Counted from the stretch's first letter, positions 19,861 through 28,769 are shown. The stretch is DNA of 64,000 nucleotides from Sphingobium limneticum (GCF_008710155.1 NZ_VYPZ01000007.1:62001-126000); one strand, 5' to 3'. Made by a program: numbers and translations. The notes: a model not told the origin generated them from the letters alone.

Positions 19861-19888
19861 TTGTTCCCCGGCCTTCGCCGGGGAACAA
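19861..19888. terminator. Family-D hairpin, convergent terminator
   Basis: TTGTTCCCCGGC (19861-19872) and GCCGGGGAACAA (19877-19888) form a perfect 12-bp stem with a CTTC loop, starting right after the TGA of the M14 gene. It ends 17 bp before the DUF2218 stop codon. Similar cores are at 1399-1416 and 58132-58197. Confidence 0.75.
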
Positions 19889-19905
19889 CAAACTGAGCCT
19901 GACCT

Positions 19906-20184
19906 TTACTGCCAATCGAACGGCAGCGGCGCTTCCCGGAAGGCAAAGCGGTCGAGGTGATCCGCGACCACTTGCTTGAACTTCTCCACATCAGCGTCCG
20001 CGTTCGGCTCGAGCGTCACCACCAGTGCCTCGGGCTGCGCAGCCATGCGGATCGGACCCATGGGGAAAGCGATAACGCCTTGCTCGGGGCTGAAGTCCGT
20101 CTCGAACTTATGGCTCCAATGCTTGCATAGCTGTTGCAGATAGCGGCTGCCGTTGGTGGTCGGTACGGTAGCGGTCAGGGTCAT
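19906..20184 (-). CDS. DUF2218 domain protein
   Basis: The 92-residue protein matches DUF2218 throughout: RYLQQLCKHWSHKFE near the N-terminus, VIAFPMGPIRMAAQPEALVV in the centre, and VVADHLDRFAFREAPLPFDW at the C-terminus. The domain is often found next to, or fused with, siderophore-interacting (ferric reductase) proteins, which suggests a part in iron handling. Here it is two bases after a His-rich PadR regulator and surely in the same operon. The biochemical role is unknown. Confidence 0.85.
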   Translation of the reverse strand: MTLTATVPTTNGSRYLQQLCKHWSHKFETDFSPEQGVIAFPMGPIRMAAQPEALVVTLEPNADADVEKFKQVVADHLDRFAFREAPLPFDWQ

Positions 20185-20186
20185 AT

Positions 20187-20873
20187 TCAGAGCCTTTCGA
20201 TCTTGGCGACGGCTTCGTCGATCAGGGCGGCGACGTCGAACATGGTCTGGTTATCCGCGCCTTCCTTTTCAAGGCGTTGCTGGATGGCGAAGCGCAAATT
20301 ATGCATCGCGCGGCGAACCGGGCCCCCATCGACCCGTTCGGCCTTCTGCGCCATCGACGCCAGCCGCTCCAGAGCCAGGTCAAGCGCCGCCTTGCGCTCT
20401 GCGATCTGCGCACGACCCGCGTCGGTAATGGCGAAGCGCTTGCGGCTGCCCTCGCTTGGCTCTTCGACGATCAGGTCCATTTCGGACAACAAGGTCAGCG
20501 TCGGATAGACGACACCGGGGCTGGGCGCATAGGCCTCACCCGACAGCGCCTCGATCGCGCGGATCAGTTCATAGCCATGCCGCGGTTCGTCGGCGATCAG
20601 CTTCAGCAGGATCAGCCGCAGCGTCTCATTGTCGAACAGGCGCCGACGACCGCCGCCACCGCCGCCGCGTCCACCGCGACCGCCACCGCGCGGACCGTCC
20701 TCACCAAAAGGATCGCCGCCGCCGAACGGGCCGCCATGTCCACGGCCGAAGCCACCGGGGAAAGCGAAGCGGTCCATGCCGCCAAAGGGGCCATGATGGC
20801 CGCGATGATGGCCGCCATGCCGACCGTGAAAATTATGGGGGTTACGCATCATTTGCTCTTTCATATATGTCAT
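20187..20873 (-). CDS. PadR family transcriptional regulator with His/Gly-rich N-terminus
   Basis: Residues about 75-160 are a PadR winged helix (LRLILLKLIADEPRHGYELI, SPGVVYPTLTLLSEMDLIVE), followed by a dimerisation helix. The first 70 residues are rich in His and Gly ([19 protein letters not shown]) and then in Gly/Arg. E. coli YqjI, a nickel-responsive PadR repressor of a siderophore reductase gene, has the same architecture, so metal sensing is a good inference. Three in-frame ATGs lie near 20873, 20864 and 20852-20849; AAAGAG upstream of the last favours a shorter protein. It sits in front of the DUF2218 gene. Confidence 0.88.
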   Translation of the reverse strand: MTYMKEQMMRNPHNFHGRHGGHHRGHHGPFGGMDRFAFPGGFGRGHGGPFGGGDPFGEDGPRGGGRGGRGGGGGGRRRLFDNETLRLILLKLIADEPRHGYELIRAIEALSGEAYAPSPGVVYPTLTLLSEMDLIVEEPSEGSRKRFAITDAGRAQIAERKAALDLALERLASMAQKAERVDGGPVRRAMHNLRFAIQQRLEKEGADNQTMFDVAALIDEAVAKIERL

Positions 20874-20882
20874 GATGCTTTG

Positions 20883-20949
20883 CGATATATCTTAGAAATC
20901 CCGCTCGTCAAGAGTTAGGATAGATCTTAATTGTATCAAGATATCTTAA
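20883..20949 (-). promoter_or_regulatory. Candidate PadR operator/promoter region
   Basis: Three ATCTTA-containing sites lie in 67 bp just before the PadR gene: GATATATCTTA near 20884, TAGATCTTAA near 20921 and CAAGATATCTTAA near 20937. The last contains the palindrome AAGATATCTT and overlaps the stop codon of the threonine synthase-like gene. The region is far more AT-rich than its surroundings. Repeated, partly palindromic sites suggest autoregulation. Confidence 0.5.
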
Positions 20950-22187
20950 AGTGTGGAAAAATCGATCGGCGCGTGCCGGTCCAGCGTGCGGCTCTGATCC
21001 TCCAGCGGATATTTGAGGCCACTGGCGCAGTTGAACAGCACTGCCCGATCATCCCGGCCGATCAGGCCTTCGTCCAATGCGCGCTGATAGGCTGCCAGCG
21101 TCGCGCCACCTTCGGGACAGAGCAGCAACCCGTCATCGCGCGCCACATCCCGCACCGCCGCCCCGATCGCCGCGTCGGACACCGCCAGCGCCGCGCCACC
21201 ACTTGCCCGCACCGCCCGCAAGATCAGGAAATCGCCCACCGCCTTGGGCACGCGGATGCCCATGGCGATGGTCTGGGCATCCTCCCAACGCTCGGCAAAT
21301 TCCACGCCCTGTTCGAACGCACGGACCATCGGCGCGCAGCCTTCGGCCTGTACCGCGAACATCTTGGGGCGCCTGGAGCCAATGAAGCCGATCTTCTCCA
21401 GTTCGTCGAACGCCTTCCACATGCCGATCAGGCCGGTGCCGCCGCCCGTGGGATAGAAGATCGCATCGGGCAGCTCCCAACCGAGCTGTTCGGCCAGCTC
21501 CAGCCCCATCGTCTTCTTGCCCTCGATCCGATAGGGTTCTTTCAGCGTCGAGAAATCGAACCAGCCGCGTGCCTTGACGCCCTGCCCCACGATCGCGCCG
21601 CAATCGTCGATGTAGCCGTTGACGCGATAGACGCGCGCGCGCTGCGCCGCGATTTCCCGCACGTTGATTTCGGGCGTATCGGCCGGGCAGAAGATCACCG
21701 ATTCCATGCCAGCAACGGCGGCATAGGCGGCCAGCGCGGCGCCGGCATTGCCGTTGGTGGGCATGGCGACCTGCGTCACACCCAGTTCCTTCGCCATGGA
21801 CACGGCCATGACGAGTCCGCGCGCCTTGAAGGAGGCGGTCGGCAGCCGCCCTTCATCCTTGGCCAGCAGATGCGCACCCCCCAGACGCGCCGCCGTACGC
21901 GGCAGCGGAATGAGCGGCGTCGCATTCTCGCCCAGGCTCACGATATTGGCCGTCTGCCGCACCGGCAGCAATTCGCGCCAGCGCCACAGGTCCATCGGCC
22001 GCTCGGCCAGCGCCGCCTTGGTCAGCGTCGCGCGCACGCCGTCCAGATCATAGCGCACCAGCAACGGCTTTCCCGCCGCCGACAATCCGTGCAGTTTGTC
22101 CGCCTCATAGCGCTCGCCAGTCAGCGAACATTCGAGATGGGTGACGAAGGTCGGGCGGTCGGTGGTGAGGTTGAGGTCGTGAAACAC
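20946..22187 (-). CDS. Threonine synthase-like PLP enzyme
   Basis: The 413-residue protein is a fold-type II PLP enzyme. ASFKARG near residue 118 holds the lysine that binds PLP, PTNGNAGAALAAYAA forms the phosphate-binding and substrate loop, and PTGGGTGLIGMWKAF is the glycine-rich loop. The N-terminal region CSLTGERYEADKLHGL with the following LVRYDL is typical of threonine synthase. Threonine synthase converts O-phosphohomoserine to threonine. No other threonine genes are nearby, so a diverged or secondary role is possible. It is upstream of the PadR operon on the same strand. Confidence 0.83.
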   Translation of the reverse strand: MFHDLNLTTDRPTFVTHLECSLTGERYEADKLHGLSAAGKPLLVRYDLDGVRATLTKAALAERPMDLWRWRELLPVRQTANIVSLGENATPLIPLPRTAARLGGAHLLAKDEGRLPTASFKARGLVMAVSMAKELGVTQVAMPTNGNAGAALAAYAAVAGMESVIFCPADTPEINVREIAAQRARVYRVNGYIDDCGAIVGQGVKARGWFDFSTLKEPYRIEGKKTMGLELAEQLGWELPDAIFYPTGGGTGLIGMWKAFDELEKIGFIGSRRPKMFAVQAEGCAPMVRAFEQGVEFAERWEDAQTIAMGIRVPKAVGDFLILRAVRASGGAALAVSDAAIGAAVRDVARDDGLLLCPEGGATLAAYQRALDEGLIGRDDRAVLFNCASGLKYPLEDQSRTLDRHAPIDFSTL

Positions 22188-22196
22188 AAAAATCTC

Positions 22197-22273
22197 CGTT
22201 CGGGCTGAGCCTGTCGAAGCCCCGCCCTTCTCTTTTAGAAAGTGGGGCCTTTCGGCAGGCTCAGGGCGAACGG
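22197..22273. repeat. Family-A intergenic repeat
   Basis: CGTTCGGGCTGAGCCTGTCG at the left pairs with the inverted CGGCAGGCTCAGGGCGAACG at the right, around a short AT-rich centre. It lies between grpE and the threonine synthase-like gene, both on the minus strand. Confidence 0.8.
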
Positions 22274-22291
22274 GATATACAACCCGGTTGG

Positions 22292-22846
22292 TTAGTCCGG
22301 CTTCTTCGCCACGCTGACCATGGCGGGGCGCAGCAGGCGGTCCTTGATCATGTAGCCGGCCTGCATTTCCACCAGCACCGTACCCGGCTCGGCATCGGCC
22401 GACGGGATTTCCATCACGGCCTGATGCTTGTTGGGGTCGAGCGGCTGGCCGACCGACTCCAGCTTGCTCACGCCGTTGCGACCGAACACGCTTTCCAGTT
22501 CGCGGCCGGTGGCCTCCAGGCCCACGACCAGGCTCTTGAATTTCTCATCATCCCGCAATTCAGCCGGGATCGCGGCCAGCGCACGGCTCAGATTGTCGGC
22601 GACCGACAATATGTCGCGCGCGAAAGCGGTCGACGCGTAGGACCGCGCATCGGCCAGCTCCTTTTCCAGCCGGCGGCGCACATTCTGCGTGTCGGCATGG
22701 GCGTAGAGAATATCCTGCTTCGCGGTAGCGAGTTCGGCCTCCAGCGCGACGATCTTCTCCGCTACGGCGTCTCCGGCCGGTGCCGCATCCTCGAGTAGCG
22801 CGTCCACGACTTCGGTGTTTTCGATATTGTCTTTGTCTTCGCTCAT
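22292..22846 (-). CDS. grpE: Nucleotide exchange factor GrpE
   Basis: GrpE exchanges ADP for ATP on DnaK. The 184-residue protein has an acidic N-terminal stretch, a long helix (AEKIVALEAELATAKQDILY), the AHADTQNVRRRLEKEL segment and a C-terminal beta-wing domain with VGLEATGRELESVF and LDPNKHQAVMEIPS. Its start overlaps the hrcA stop by four bases, giving the usual hrcA-grpE operon of alphaproteobacteria. dnaK and dnaJ are 18 kb away in the window. Confidence 0.96.
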   Translation of the reverse strand: MSEDKDNIENTEVVDALLEDAAPAGDAVAEKIVALEAELATAKQDILYAHADTQNVRRRLEKELADARSYASTAFARDILSVADNLSRALAAIPAELRDDEKFKSLVVGLEATGRELESVFGRNGVSKLESVGQPLDPNKHQAVMEIPSADAEPGTVLVEMQAGYMIKDRLLRPAMVSVAKKPD

Positions 22847-23886
22847 CTCATCAATCTCGATAGCGTCTGTGCTGTGAAATCCACCATGGGGATCACCCGC
22901 GCATAGTTCAAGCGCGTGGGGCCGATCACGCCGACCACGCCGACGACCCGGCCGTCCGCGCCACGGTAGGGCGCGGCTATGACCGAAGAACCCGACAGGG
23001 AAAAGAGCTTGTTTTCCGAGCCGATGAAGATTTTGGTCGCGCTGCCGGCCAATGCGCCGCGCAACAGGTCCAATATTTCCTGCTTGCCCTCCAGCTGCTC
23101 CAGCAATTGCCGCGCCCGTTCCAGGTCGGCGGCCGCGCCGTCGTCCAGCAGGTGCGACTGGCCGCGCACGATCAGCACCGGCCGGTCGTCGGCATCGTGC
23201 GACCAGATGGCGAGGCCCCGCGCCGCCAGATCCCGTGCGCTATTGTCGAGCGCGTGCCGCTCCGCCTCCATCTCCCGCGTCAGCGCCTCGCCCGCCTGTC
23301 GCAGCGTCAGGCCGCCGAACCGCGCCGACATGAAATTGGCTGCTTCGTTGAGCGCGATCGGGCTGACGCCTTCGGGCAGGTCCAGCACGCGGTTTTCCAC
23401 CGACCCGTCCTGCCCCACCAAAACGGCAAGCGCCTGCCGTGCATTCAGCGGCACGAAACCGAACTGGCGCAGCACCGGCTCGCGCTTGGGCACCATGACG
23501 ATGCCGGCGCATGCGGACAATCCCGACAGCGTTGCCGTGGCGGCAGACAGCGCTTCCTCGATCGGCCCGCTTTCGGATATGCCCGCCTCGATCGCGCGGC
23601 GCTCCTCGGCCGACGGCTCGGCCGCCTGCATCATCCCATCGACAAACAGCCGCAGCCCCGTTTCGGTCGGCATCCGCCCGGCGGAGGTATGCGGCGCGGC
23701 GAGCAGGCCCAGCTCCTCCAGATCCTGCATGACGTTGCGGATCGAAGCGGGCGACAGGCTGAGCGAGGCCATCTTGCTGATGGTGCGCGATCCCACCGGC
23801 ATACCCGTGCCCAGATAGCTTTCCACCACCAGGCGAAAGACATCGCGCGCGCGATCGTTCAGTTCGGATATGGGGGTGATCGACAT
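22843..23886 (-). CDS. hrcA: Heat-inducible transcription repressor HrcA
   Basis: HrcA represses heat-shock genes by binding CIRCE elements. The 347-residue protein has an N-terminal winged helix (ARDVFRLVVESYLGTGMPVG, SPASIRNVMQDLEELGLL) and the HTSAGRMPTETGLRLFVDGM block, then the dimerisation and ligand domain ending in GPTRLNYARVIPMVDFTAQT. No inverted TTAGCACTC dyad was seen anywhere in the window, including before dnaK, so its targets are probably elsewhere, such as groESL. Confidence 0.96.
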   Translation of the reverse strand: MSITPISELNDRARDVFRLVVESYLGTGMPVGSRTISKMASLSLSPASIRNVMQDLEELGLLAAPHTSAGRMPTETGLRLFVDGMMQAAEPSAEERRAIEAGISESGPIEEALSAATATLSGLSACAGIVMVPKREPVLRQFGFVPLNARQALAVLVGQDGSVENRVLDLPEGVSPIALNEAANFMSARFGGLTLRQAGEALTREMEAERHALDNSARDLAARGLAIWSHDADDRPVLIVRGQSHLLDDGAAADLERARQLLEQLEGKQEILDLLRGALAGSATKIFIGSENKLFSLSGSSVIAAPYRGADGRVVGVVGVIGPTRLNYARVIPMVDFTAQTLSRLMR

Positions 23887-23917
23887 GCTGTCTATCTAGG
23901 CAGGTCGGCGCGCGCGC

Positions 23918-24424
23918 TCAAGGCGCGACCGCCTTGGGATTGAGCATATGCTGTACGTCGAGAATCTTGGGCACGGACGCGATCGCCACGCGCAGCTTGC
24001 CATGGCGCGGGTCCATGCAGCCCGACTGGAAATCCAGCCGCGTCGGCTGCTGCCCCGGCCGGCTCCATTCCACGCTATAGCTGGGCATATCCGTGGCGAA
24101 GCGGGTGCAGCTTTTCTGGTCGATCTTTTGCGTGGTGCCCGTCGCAGGGCGATGCGGCGCCAGCGTCGCCAGCAGCTTGCGATATTGCACCCGGCTGATG
24201 GTGAAGCGGGTCGGTCCCGGCACAGATGTGAAGCGTTCCGGCGTCAACAGGCCCGCGCCATCGGGCGACACCTGTACCGTATAGGCCGGGCATGCCCCGA
24301 AGCAGCGCCCCGCGGTGAATCGGATCACGTCGCCCGGCGCCTTGGGCGGTTCCAGCCCCTCCTGCTCCGCCATGCATCCCGTCAATGCCAACAGCCCGGC
24401 TGCGACCCAGATTTTTATCGTCAT
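23918..24424 (-). CDS. DUF6438-like lipoprotein
   Basis: A 168-residue lipoprotein with signal MTIKIWVAAGLLALTGC. The mature domain has FTAGRCFGACPAYTVQVSPD, with a CxxxC motif, and further Cys in QKSCTRFATD and FQSGCMDP. The CFGxCPxYxVxxxxDG block is the mark of the DUF6438 family, whose function is unknown. The four mature Cys residues may form two disulfides in the periplasm. It is downstream of no gene on its strand and divergent from rph. Confidence 0.78.
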   Translation of the reverse strand: MTIKIWVAAGLLALTGCMAEQEGLEPPKAPGDVIRFTAGRCFGACPAYTVQVSPDGAGLLTPERFTSVPGPTRFTISRVQYRKLLATLAPHRPATGTTQKIDQKSCTRFATDMPSYSVEWSRPGQQPTRLDFQSGCMDPRHGKLRVAIASVPKILDVQHMLNPKAVAP

Positions 24425-24557
24425 AACCCCTCATATCGTCCAAATTGCGGTCTGGACACTGGCAACTCGTCCCATCGACCGCTAAGCGGCGCTTTAAGTG
24501 CGCCATTGGGCGCATTGGCGGCGCCTGTCGCCTCTCAAACGCTTCGGAGTAGAAATT

Positions 24558-25274
24558 ATGCGTCCTTCCGGCCGCGCGCCCGACCAGATGCGCGATATCA
24601 CCATGGAACCCGGCTTCACCATCCACGCGGAAGGGTCTTGCCTGATCAGCTTCGGCGATACGCGCGTGCTCTGCACCGCCTCGATCGAAGAAAAGGTGCC
24701 TCCTTTCCTGCGCGGCAAGGGGTCGGGCTGGGTCACGGCCGAATATGGCATGCTGCCCCGCGCCACCCACACCCGCGGCAGCCGTGAAGCGGCCAAGGGC
24801 AAGCAGTCGGGCCGTACCCAGGAAATCCAGCGCCTGATCGGCCGCTCGCTGCGCACGGTCGTGGACTTGAAGAAGCTGGGCGAGCGCCAGATCGTGGTCG
24901 ATTGCGACGTGATCCAGGCCGATGGCGGCACGCGGACGGCGGCCATTTCCGGCAGCTGGGTCGCGCTGCGCATCGCGGTGGACAAGCTGCTGGCTTCGGG
25001 TGCGCTCACCGAAGACCCGATCATCCAGAAGGTCGCGGCGATCAGCTGCGGCATCTATAACGGCACCCCCGTCCTCGACCTCGACTATGCCGAAGACAGC
25101 AATGCCGAAACCGACGCCAACCTGATCCTGACCGGCGACGGCAAGTTCGCCGAAGTGCAGGCGACGGCTGAGGGCGCGGCCTATGACGAGGAAGAGCTGC
25201 TCCGCCTGCTCCGCCTCGCCCGCATCGGCTGCGCGAAAATCTTCGCGGCACAGGATGTGGCGACCGGGCGTTAA
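24558..25274 (+). CDS. rph: Ribonuclease PH
   Basis: RNase PH trims tRNA 3' ends with phosphate. The 238-residue protein starts [19 protein letters not shown] and contains [56 protein letters not shown] and the [16 protein letters not shown] motif that forms the phosphate and metal site. ATG at 24558 gives the family N-terminus. rph, rdgB and hemW follow one another as in many alphaproteobacteria, here with repeats and two opposing genes in between. Confidence 0.97.
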   Translation: MRPSGRAPDQMRDITMEPGFTIHAEGSCLISFGDTRVLCTASIEEKVPPFLRGKGSGWVTAEYGMLPRATHTRGSREAAKGKQSGRTQEIQRLIGRSLRTVVDLKKLGERQIVVDCDVIQADGGTRTAAISGSWVALRIAVDKLLASGALTEDPIIQKVAAISCGIYNGTPVLDLDYAEDSNAETDANLILTGDGKFAEVQATAEGAAYDEEELLRLLRLARIGCAKIFAAQDVATGR

Positions 25275-25282
25275 GCAATTGC

Positions 25283-25368
25283 CGTCACCCCGGGCTTGAC
25301 CCGGGGTCTCGCTTTCCTTTGACTGGCTCGAAGAACAAGCGAGATCCCGGCTCAAGGCCGGGATGACG
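25283..25368. repeat. Family-B intergenic repeat
   Basis: The left half runs CGTCACCCCGGGCTTGACCC GGGG, the right half is the inverted GAGATCCCGG...GGATGACG. Both halves are hairpins, joined by a CTTTCCTTTGACTGG-type centre with GCGAG/CTCGC next to it. It sits between rph and rdgB. Related copies are at 35651, 44042, 46745 and 56183. Confidence 0.8.
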
Positions 25369-25392
25369 AGATTAACAAGGCAAGGGTAGACA

Positions 25393-26022
25393 ATGAGCGA
25401 CGATTTCGGACAGGAACAGGCGATCCGCAAGCTGAAACCGGGCAGGCTGGTGATCGCCAGCCACAATCCCGGCAAGGTACGCGAAATCGCCGCCTTGCTC
25501 GGCCCCTATGGGATCGAGCCCGTCTCCGCCGCGTCGCTCGACCTGCCCGAACCGGAAGAAACCGGCACCACCTTCATCGCCAATGCGGAATTGAAGGCGA
25601 TGCAGGCGGCCGACCTCTCCGGCCTGCCCGCCCTTGCCGACGATAGTGGCCTGTGCGTCGAAGCGCTGGGCGGCGATCCCGGCCTGTTCTCGGCACGCTG
25701 GGCCGGCCCGACCAAGGATTTCGGCATGGCGATGCAGCTGGTATGGGACGGCGTGCAGGCCAAGGGGCCGGATGCCAGCCACAGCGCCCATTTCGTCTGC
25801 GCCCTCGCCCTCGCCTGGCCCGACGGCCATGTCGAAGCATTCGAGGGGCGGATCGACGGCACATTGGTCTGGCCGCCGCGCGGGCAAAATGGCTTCGGCT
25901 ATGATGCCATGTTCCAGCCGCTGGACCATGCCATCAGCTTTGGCGAGATGGACCCGGACGCCAAACATGCCATGAGCCACCGCGCCAAGGCCTTCGAGCA
26001 ACTAGTCGCGGCGGTCATTTAA
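25393..26022 (+). CDS. rdgB: Non-canonical purine NTP pyrophosphatase (RdgB/HAM1)
   Basis: The enzyme removes ITP, XTP and dITP from the nucleotide pool. The 209-residue protein has [18 protein letters not shown] (SHNPGK phosphate site), [46 protein letters not shown] and [10 protein letters not shown] near the C-terminus, all typical of Ham1. It lies downstream of rph across a family-B repeat and upstream of hemW across two minus-strand genes. Confidence 0.96.
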   Translation: MSDDFGQEQAIRKLKPGRLVIASHNPGKVREIAALLGPYGIEPVSAASLDLPEPEETGTTFIANAELKAMQAADLSGLPALADDSGLCVEALGGDPGLFSARWAGPTKDFGMAMQLVWDGVQAKGPDASHSAHFVCALALAWPDGHVEAFEGRIDGTLVWPPRGQNGFGYDAMFQPLDHAISFGEMDPDAKHAMSHRAKAFEQLVAAVI

Positions 26023-26071
26023 GAAGGCGGGATAACGTCCTGTCGGATCGTCATTGCGAGCGCAGCGGCTA

Positions 26072-26842
26072 CTAACCCGCGGGCACCGCCTTCAGCTTCG
26101 CCTGGCCGATATGCCAGCGCAGCTGGGCGGGCGTAGCGCCGTCCACATCGTTGACGCGCCGCACCACATAATCGCCGACGAAGCGCTGGCGCGTCCCGTC
26201 CAGCAGTTGCGAATCGACCGTCACCGGCACCGTCTGGTAAATCGAACCCGCGCCACCATCGCCCGGCTCCAGCTTGCTGCCGATCGTCACCCGCGTCGAC
26301 CGAGTACCGGCAAAGCCTGCCTGAAACTTGTCCAATGTCTGGTTGGGCGGTCCATCCTCCCCCCATTGTGCCCAGGCCGTGGCATAGTCGCGGGCATTGA
26401 TGGCCGAATAATAACGCTGCACCACCGCGACCGCCGCCGCCATGCTCTTGGGCGCGGGATCGCATCCCTGCATCGGCTCGCCCTTGCCATCGAAAAGGGC
26501 GCAGCTGCGCGCAATTTCATCCTCGATCATGGCGCAGCTGTTGGCGGCATTGCAGGGTGGCCGGGTGGCGGGCGAAACATTGCGGCAGACGGCGACCCGC
26601 TTGGCTGCTGCCGCGGCCCCGATATCGGCGGCACAGGACAACGGTTCTGCGTCTTGGGCAACGGGTGCGGGCATCGGGCTTTGTGCGGCACCCGCATTGA
26701 CCGGCGATGGGGCCACCGGCGCAGCGTCATTGGCGCTGGCTACCGCGTCCGCCTTATGCTCCGGCTGCGACGGCCCGCCACAGGCGCCGAGCGCCAACAG
26801 CGCACAGCCCGAGATCATCCATGACAGTGCTGCGTGGCGCAT
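26072..26842 (-). CDS. Lipoprotein with a possible NTF2-like domain
   Basis: A lipoprotein of 256 residues. The signal MRHAALSWMISGCALLALGAC ends in a lipobox. A Pro/Ala-rich linker of about 45 residues follows, then a Cys-containing segment (CAADIG, VAVCRNVS, CNAANSC, CALFDG, GCDP). From about residue 135 there is a compact domain starting AVAVVQRYYSAINARDYATAW, the typical first helix of NTF2-like folds. ATG 26842 is preceded by GGAG; a longer frame lacks a good signal. Together with the next gene it interrupts the rdgB-hemW order. The function is unknown. Confidence 0.7.
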   Translation of the reverse strand: MRHAALSWMISGCALLALGACGGPSQPEHKADAVASANDAAPVAPSPVNAGAAQSPMPAPVAQDAEPLSCAADIGAAAAAKRVAVCRNVSPATRPPCNAANSCAMIEDEIARSCALFDGKGEPMQGCDPAPKSMAAAVAVVQRYYSAINARDYATAWAQWGEDGPPNQTLDKFQAGFAGTRSTRVTIGSKLEPGDGGAGSIYQTVPVTVDSQLLDGTRQRFVGDYVVRRVNDVDGATPAQLRWHIGQAKLKAVPAG

Positions 26843-26907
26843 CCTCTTCTCCTCTGGCGGCTTCATCTGCTCAATGCCCACCACCAGGAGAAATATCCAT
26901 CGCCGCC

Positions 26908-27579
26908 TTACGGACCGACGCTGGCGACCTGCGTTTGCGCCATCGGTGCTGCATCATCCGCGTCCAGCGGCCCCTTGCCAAAGGCGTTGCCGGCCGGGAA
27001 ATAACGACAGACCAGATAGTCCGCATTCGCCCCCTCACCCAGCGCGCAGCCGACCTTGCGCGTCCCGCGCCAGATCATCTGGGTATAATGGCCGACATCC
27101 TGCCAGCGCCCGGTGGCGCTCATGTCGGGCAGCTTGCCCGCGATCCGGGTCAGCCGCTTTTCCTCCAGAAACGATCCGACCATCGCCCCATAGCCATAGA
27201 GGCGGCGCGGCCCCATCCACAGATTTTCGCCGCTGGGGATGGCGCGGCCGGTGCGAGGCGAATGGCGGAACAGGCCACTACGCGCCATATCGTCGGCATA
27301 GCGGGCGGCATCGGCCGCCAGCGCATCGTCCCAGTCCAGCAGCGGCAGGCCGAGCGAGGCACGCTCCTCATTATGCGCGTCGAGCATGACCGAGCGCAGC
27401 AACGCGGTCCCGCGCGGCGCTTCTTCCATGCCATAATAAGCAGCGGGCATGACCGTGCCGGTGGCGAGTGGCGCGACCGTTGCTGCACCATCCGACGCCG
27501 CCTGCGCACCCGTTGCACAGAGCATGATCGCCACCCATAGCGAAGCGCGCAAAAATTCTTTAGGGCTGCCCCCAGCCAT
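26908..27579 (-). CDS. CAP-domain (SCP-like) secreted protein
   Basis: A secreted protein of about 223 residues with a signal peptide (LRASLWVAIMLCATGAQA). The CAP/SCP fold is shown by MLDAHNEERASLGLPLLDWD, RYADDMARSGLFRHSPR and the GENLWMG and VGHYTQMIWRGTRKVGCALG blocks. The His and Glu of the CAP cavity (HNEERA..., GENL, HYTQMIW) are present. Bacterial CAP proteins are extracellular or periplasmic with unclear roles. The ATG at 27579 shares bases with the hemW ATG at 27578 on the other strand. Confidence 0.85.
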   Translation of the reverse strand: MAGGSPKEFLRASLWVAIMLCATGAQAASDGAATVAPLATGTVMPAAYYGMEEAPRGTALLRSVMLDAHNEERASLGLPLLDWDDALAADAARYADDMARSGLFRHSPRTGRAIPSGENLWMGPRRLYGYGAMVGSFLEEKRLTRIAGKLPDMSATGRWQDVGHYTQMIWRGTRKVGCALGEGANADYLVCRYFPAGNAFGKGPLDADDAAPMAQTQVASVGP

Positions 27580-28765
27580 GTCGTCTCTCAATCCCCAAAT
27601 CGCAACGGCCCCAGACCATGTCCGCGCCGACGCTCAAGCCTTATATATCCATTGGCCCTTTTGCGTTTCCAAATGTCCCTACTGCGATTTTAACAGTCAT
27701 GTCCGCGACGGCGTGGATATTCCGGCATGGGAGGCCGCGCTGCTGGCGGACATGGCGCATGAGGCGGCGCTGACACCGGGCCGGCCGCTCTCCTCCATCT
27801 TCTTTGGCGGCGGCACCCCGTCGCTGATGCCGCCCGCGCTGGTCGAAACGCTGATCGGCGCGGCGGAGCGCCATTGGGGCTTCACCCCGGACATAGAGAT
27901 CACGCTGGAGGCCAATCCCAATTCGGTCGAGGCGGCGCGCTTTGCCGACCTCGCCATAGCAGGCGTCAACCGCACCTCGCTCGGCCTTCAGGCGCTCGAC
28001 AATCAGGCGCTCCATTTCCTCGGCCGCGCCCATGATGTGACGGAGGGGCTGGCCGCGCTCGACACGGCGCAGCGCGTGTTCGATCGGGTGAGCTTCGACC
28101 TGATCTACGCCCGCCCCGACCAGAGCGAGGCGGGTTGGGAAGCGGAACTAGCGCACGCCTTGTCCTTCGGCACCGGCCATCTGTCGCTCTATCAGCTGAC
28201 GATCGAGCCGGGCACGCGCTTTGCCACTTTGGTGGCACAGAACAAGCTGACGCCCGCCGATCCCGACCATGGCGCCACGCTTTATGAACTGACGCAGGCG
28301 ATGACCGGTGCGGCGGGCATTCCCGCTTATGAAATCAGCAACCATGCCCGGCCGGGGCAGGAAAGCCGCCATAACCTCGTCTACTGGCGCTATGGCGACT
28401 ATGCCGGGATCGGGCCGGGCGCGCATGGGCGGCGTGGCGGCATGGCGACGCTGCGCCACAAGAAGCCGGAAAACTGGATGGGCGCGGTGTCCCGCAACGG
28501 CCATGGCATTCAGAGCGAAGAACCGCTGGCGGCGGAAGACCGCGCCCGTGAGGCGTTGCTGATGGGATTGCGGCTGGGCGAAGGGGTGGATCTGGCCCGG
28601 ATCGCCGCCCAGTCCGGGATCAGGACGGACCGTCTGGTGGACGAACGGGCGATCGCCCAACTGACCGACCTTGGCCTCATCCGCCTGACCGGCGACCATT
28701 TGCAGGTGGCGCCGGCAGGCATGCTGCTGCTCGATGCCATCCTGCCCGAAGTTGTAGCGGTCTGA
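27578..28765 (+). CDS. hemW: Heme chaperone HemW (radical SAM)
   Basis: HemW is a radical-SAM-like heme chaperone once annotated as coproporphyrinogen oxidase HemN. The 395-residue protein has YIHWPFCVSKCPYC with the cluster Cys at 29, 33 and 36 (CxxxCxxC) and FFGGGTPSLMPP. It also has ITLEANPNSVE, GVNRTSLGLQALD and the C-terminal HemN region (IGPGAHGRRGGMATLRHKKP). The extra Cys of true HemN is missing. Start ATG 27578 is the only in-frame ATG before the conserved domain; its ribosome-binding site is weak. Confidence 0.93.
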   Translation: MSSLNPQIATAPDHVRADAQALYIHWPFCVSKCPYCDFNSHVRDGVDIPAWEAALLADMAHEAALTPGRPLSSIFFGGGTPSLMPPALVETLIGAAERHWGFTPDIEITLEANPNSVEAARFADLAIAGVNRTSLGLQALDNQALHFLGRAHDVTEGLAALDTAQRVFDRVSFDLIYARPDQSEAGWEAELAHALSFGTGHLSLYQLTIEPGTRFATLVAQNKLTPADPDHGATLYELTQAMTGAAGIPAYEISNHARPGQESRHNLVYWRYGDYAGIGPGAHGRRGGMATLRHKKPENWMGAVSRNGHGIQSEEPLAAEDRAREALLMGLRLGEGVDLARIAAQSGIRTDRLVDERAIAQLTDLGLIRLTGDHLQVAPAGMLLLDAILPEVVAV

Positions 28766-28769
28766 ACAA

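Noticed and set aside
24498..24557. Upstream extension of rph by 20 codons
   Set aside because: RNase PH starts with [12 protein letters not shown]; the extension is not family-like.
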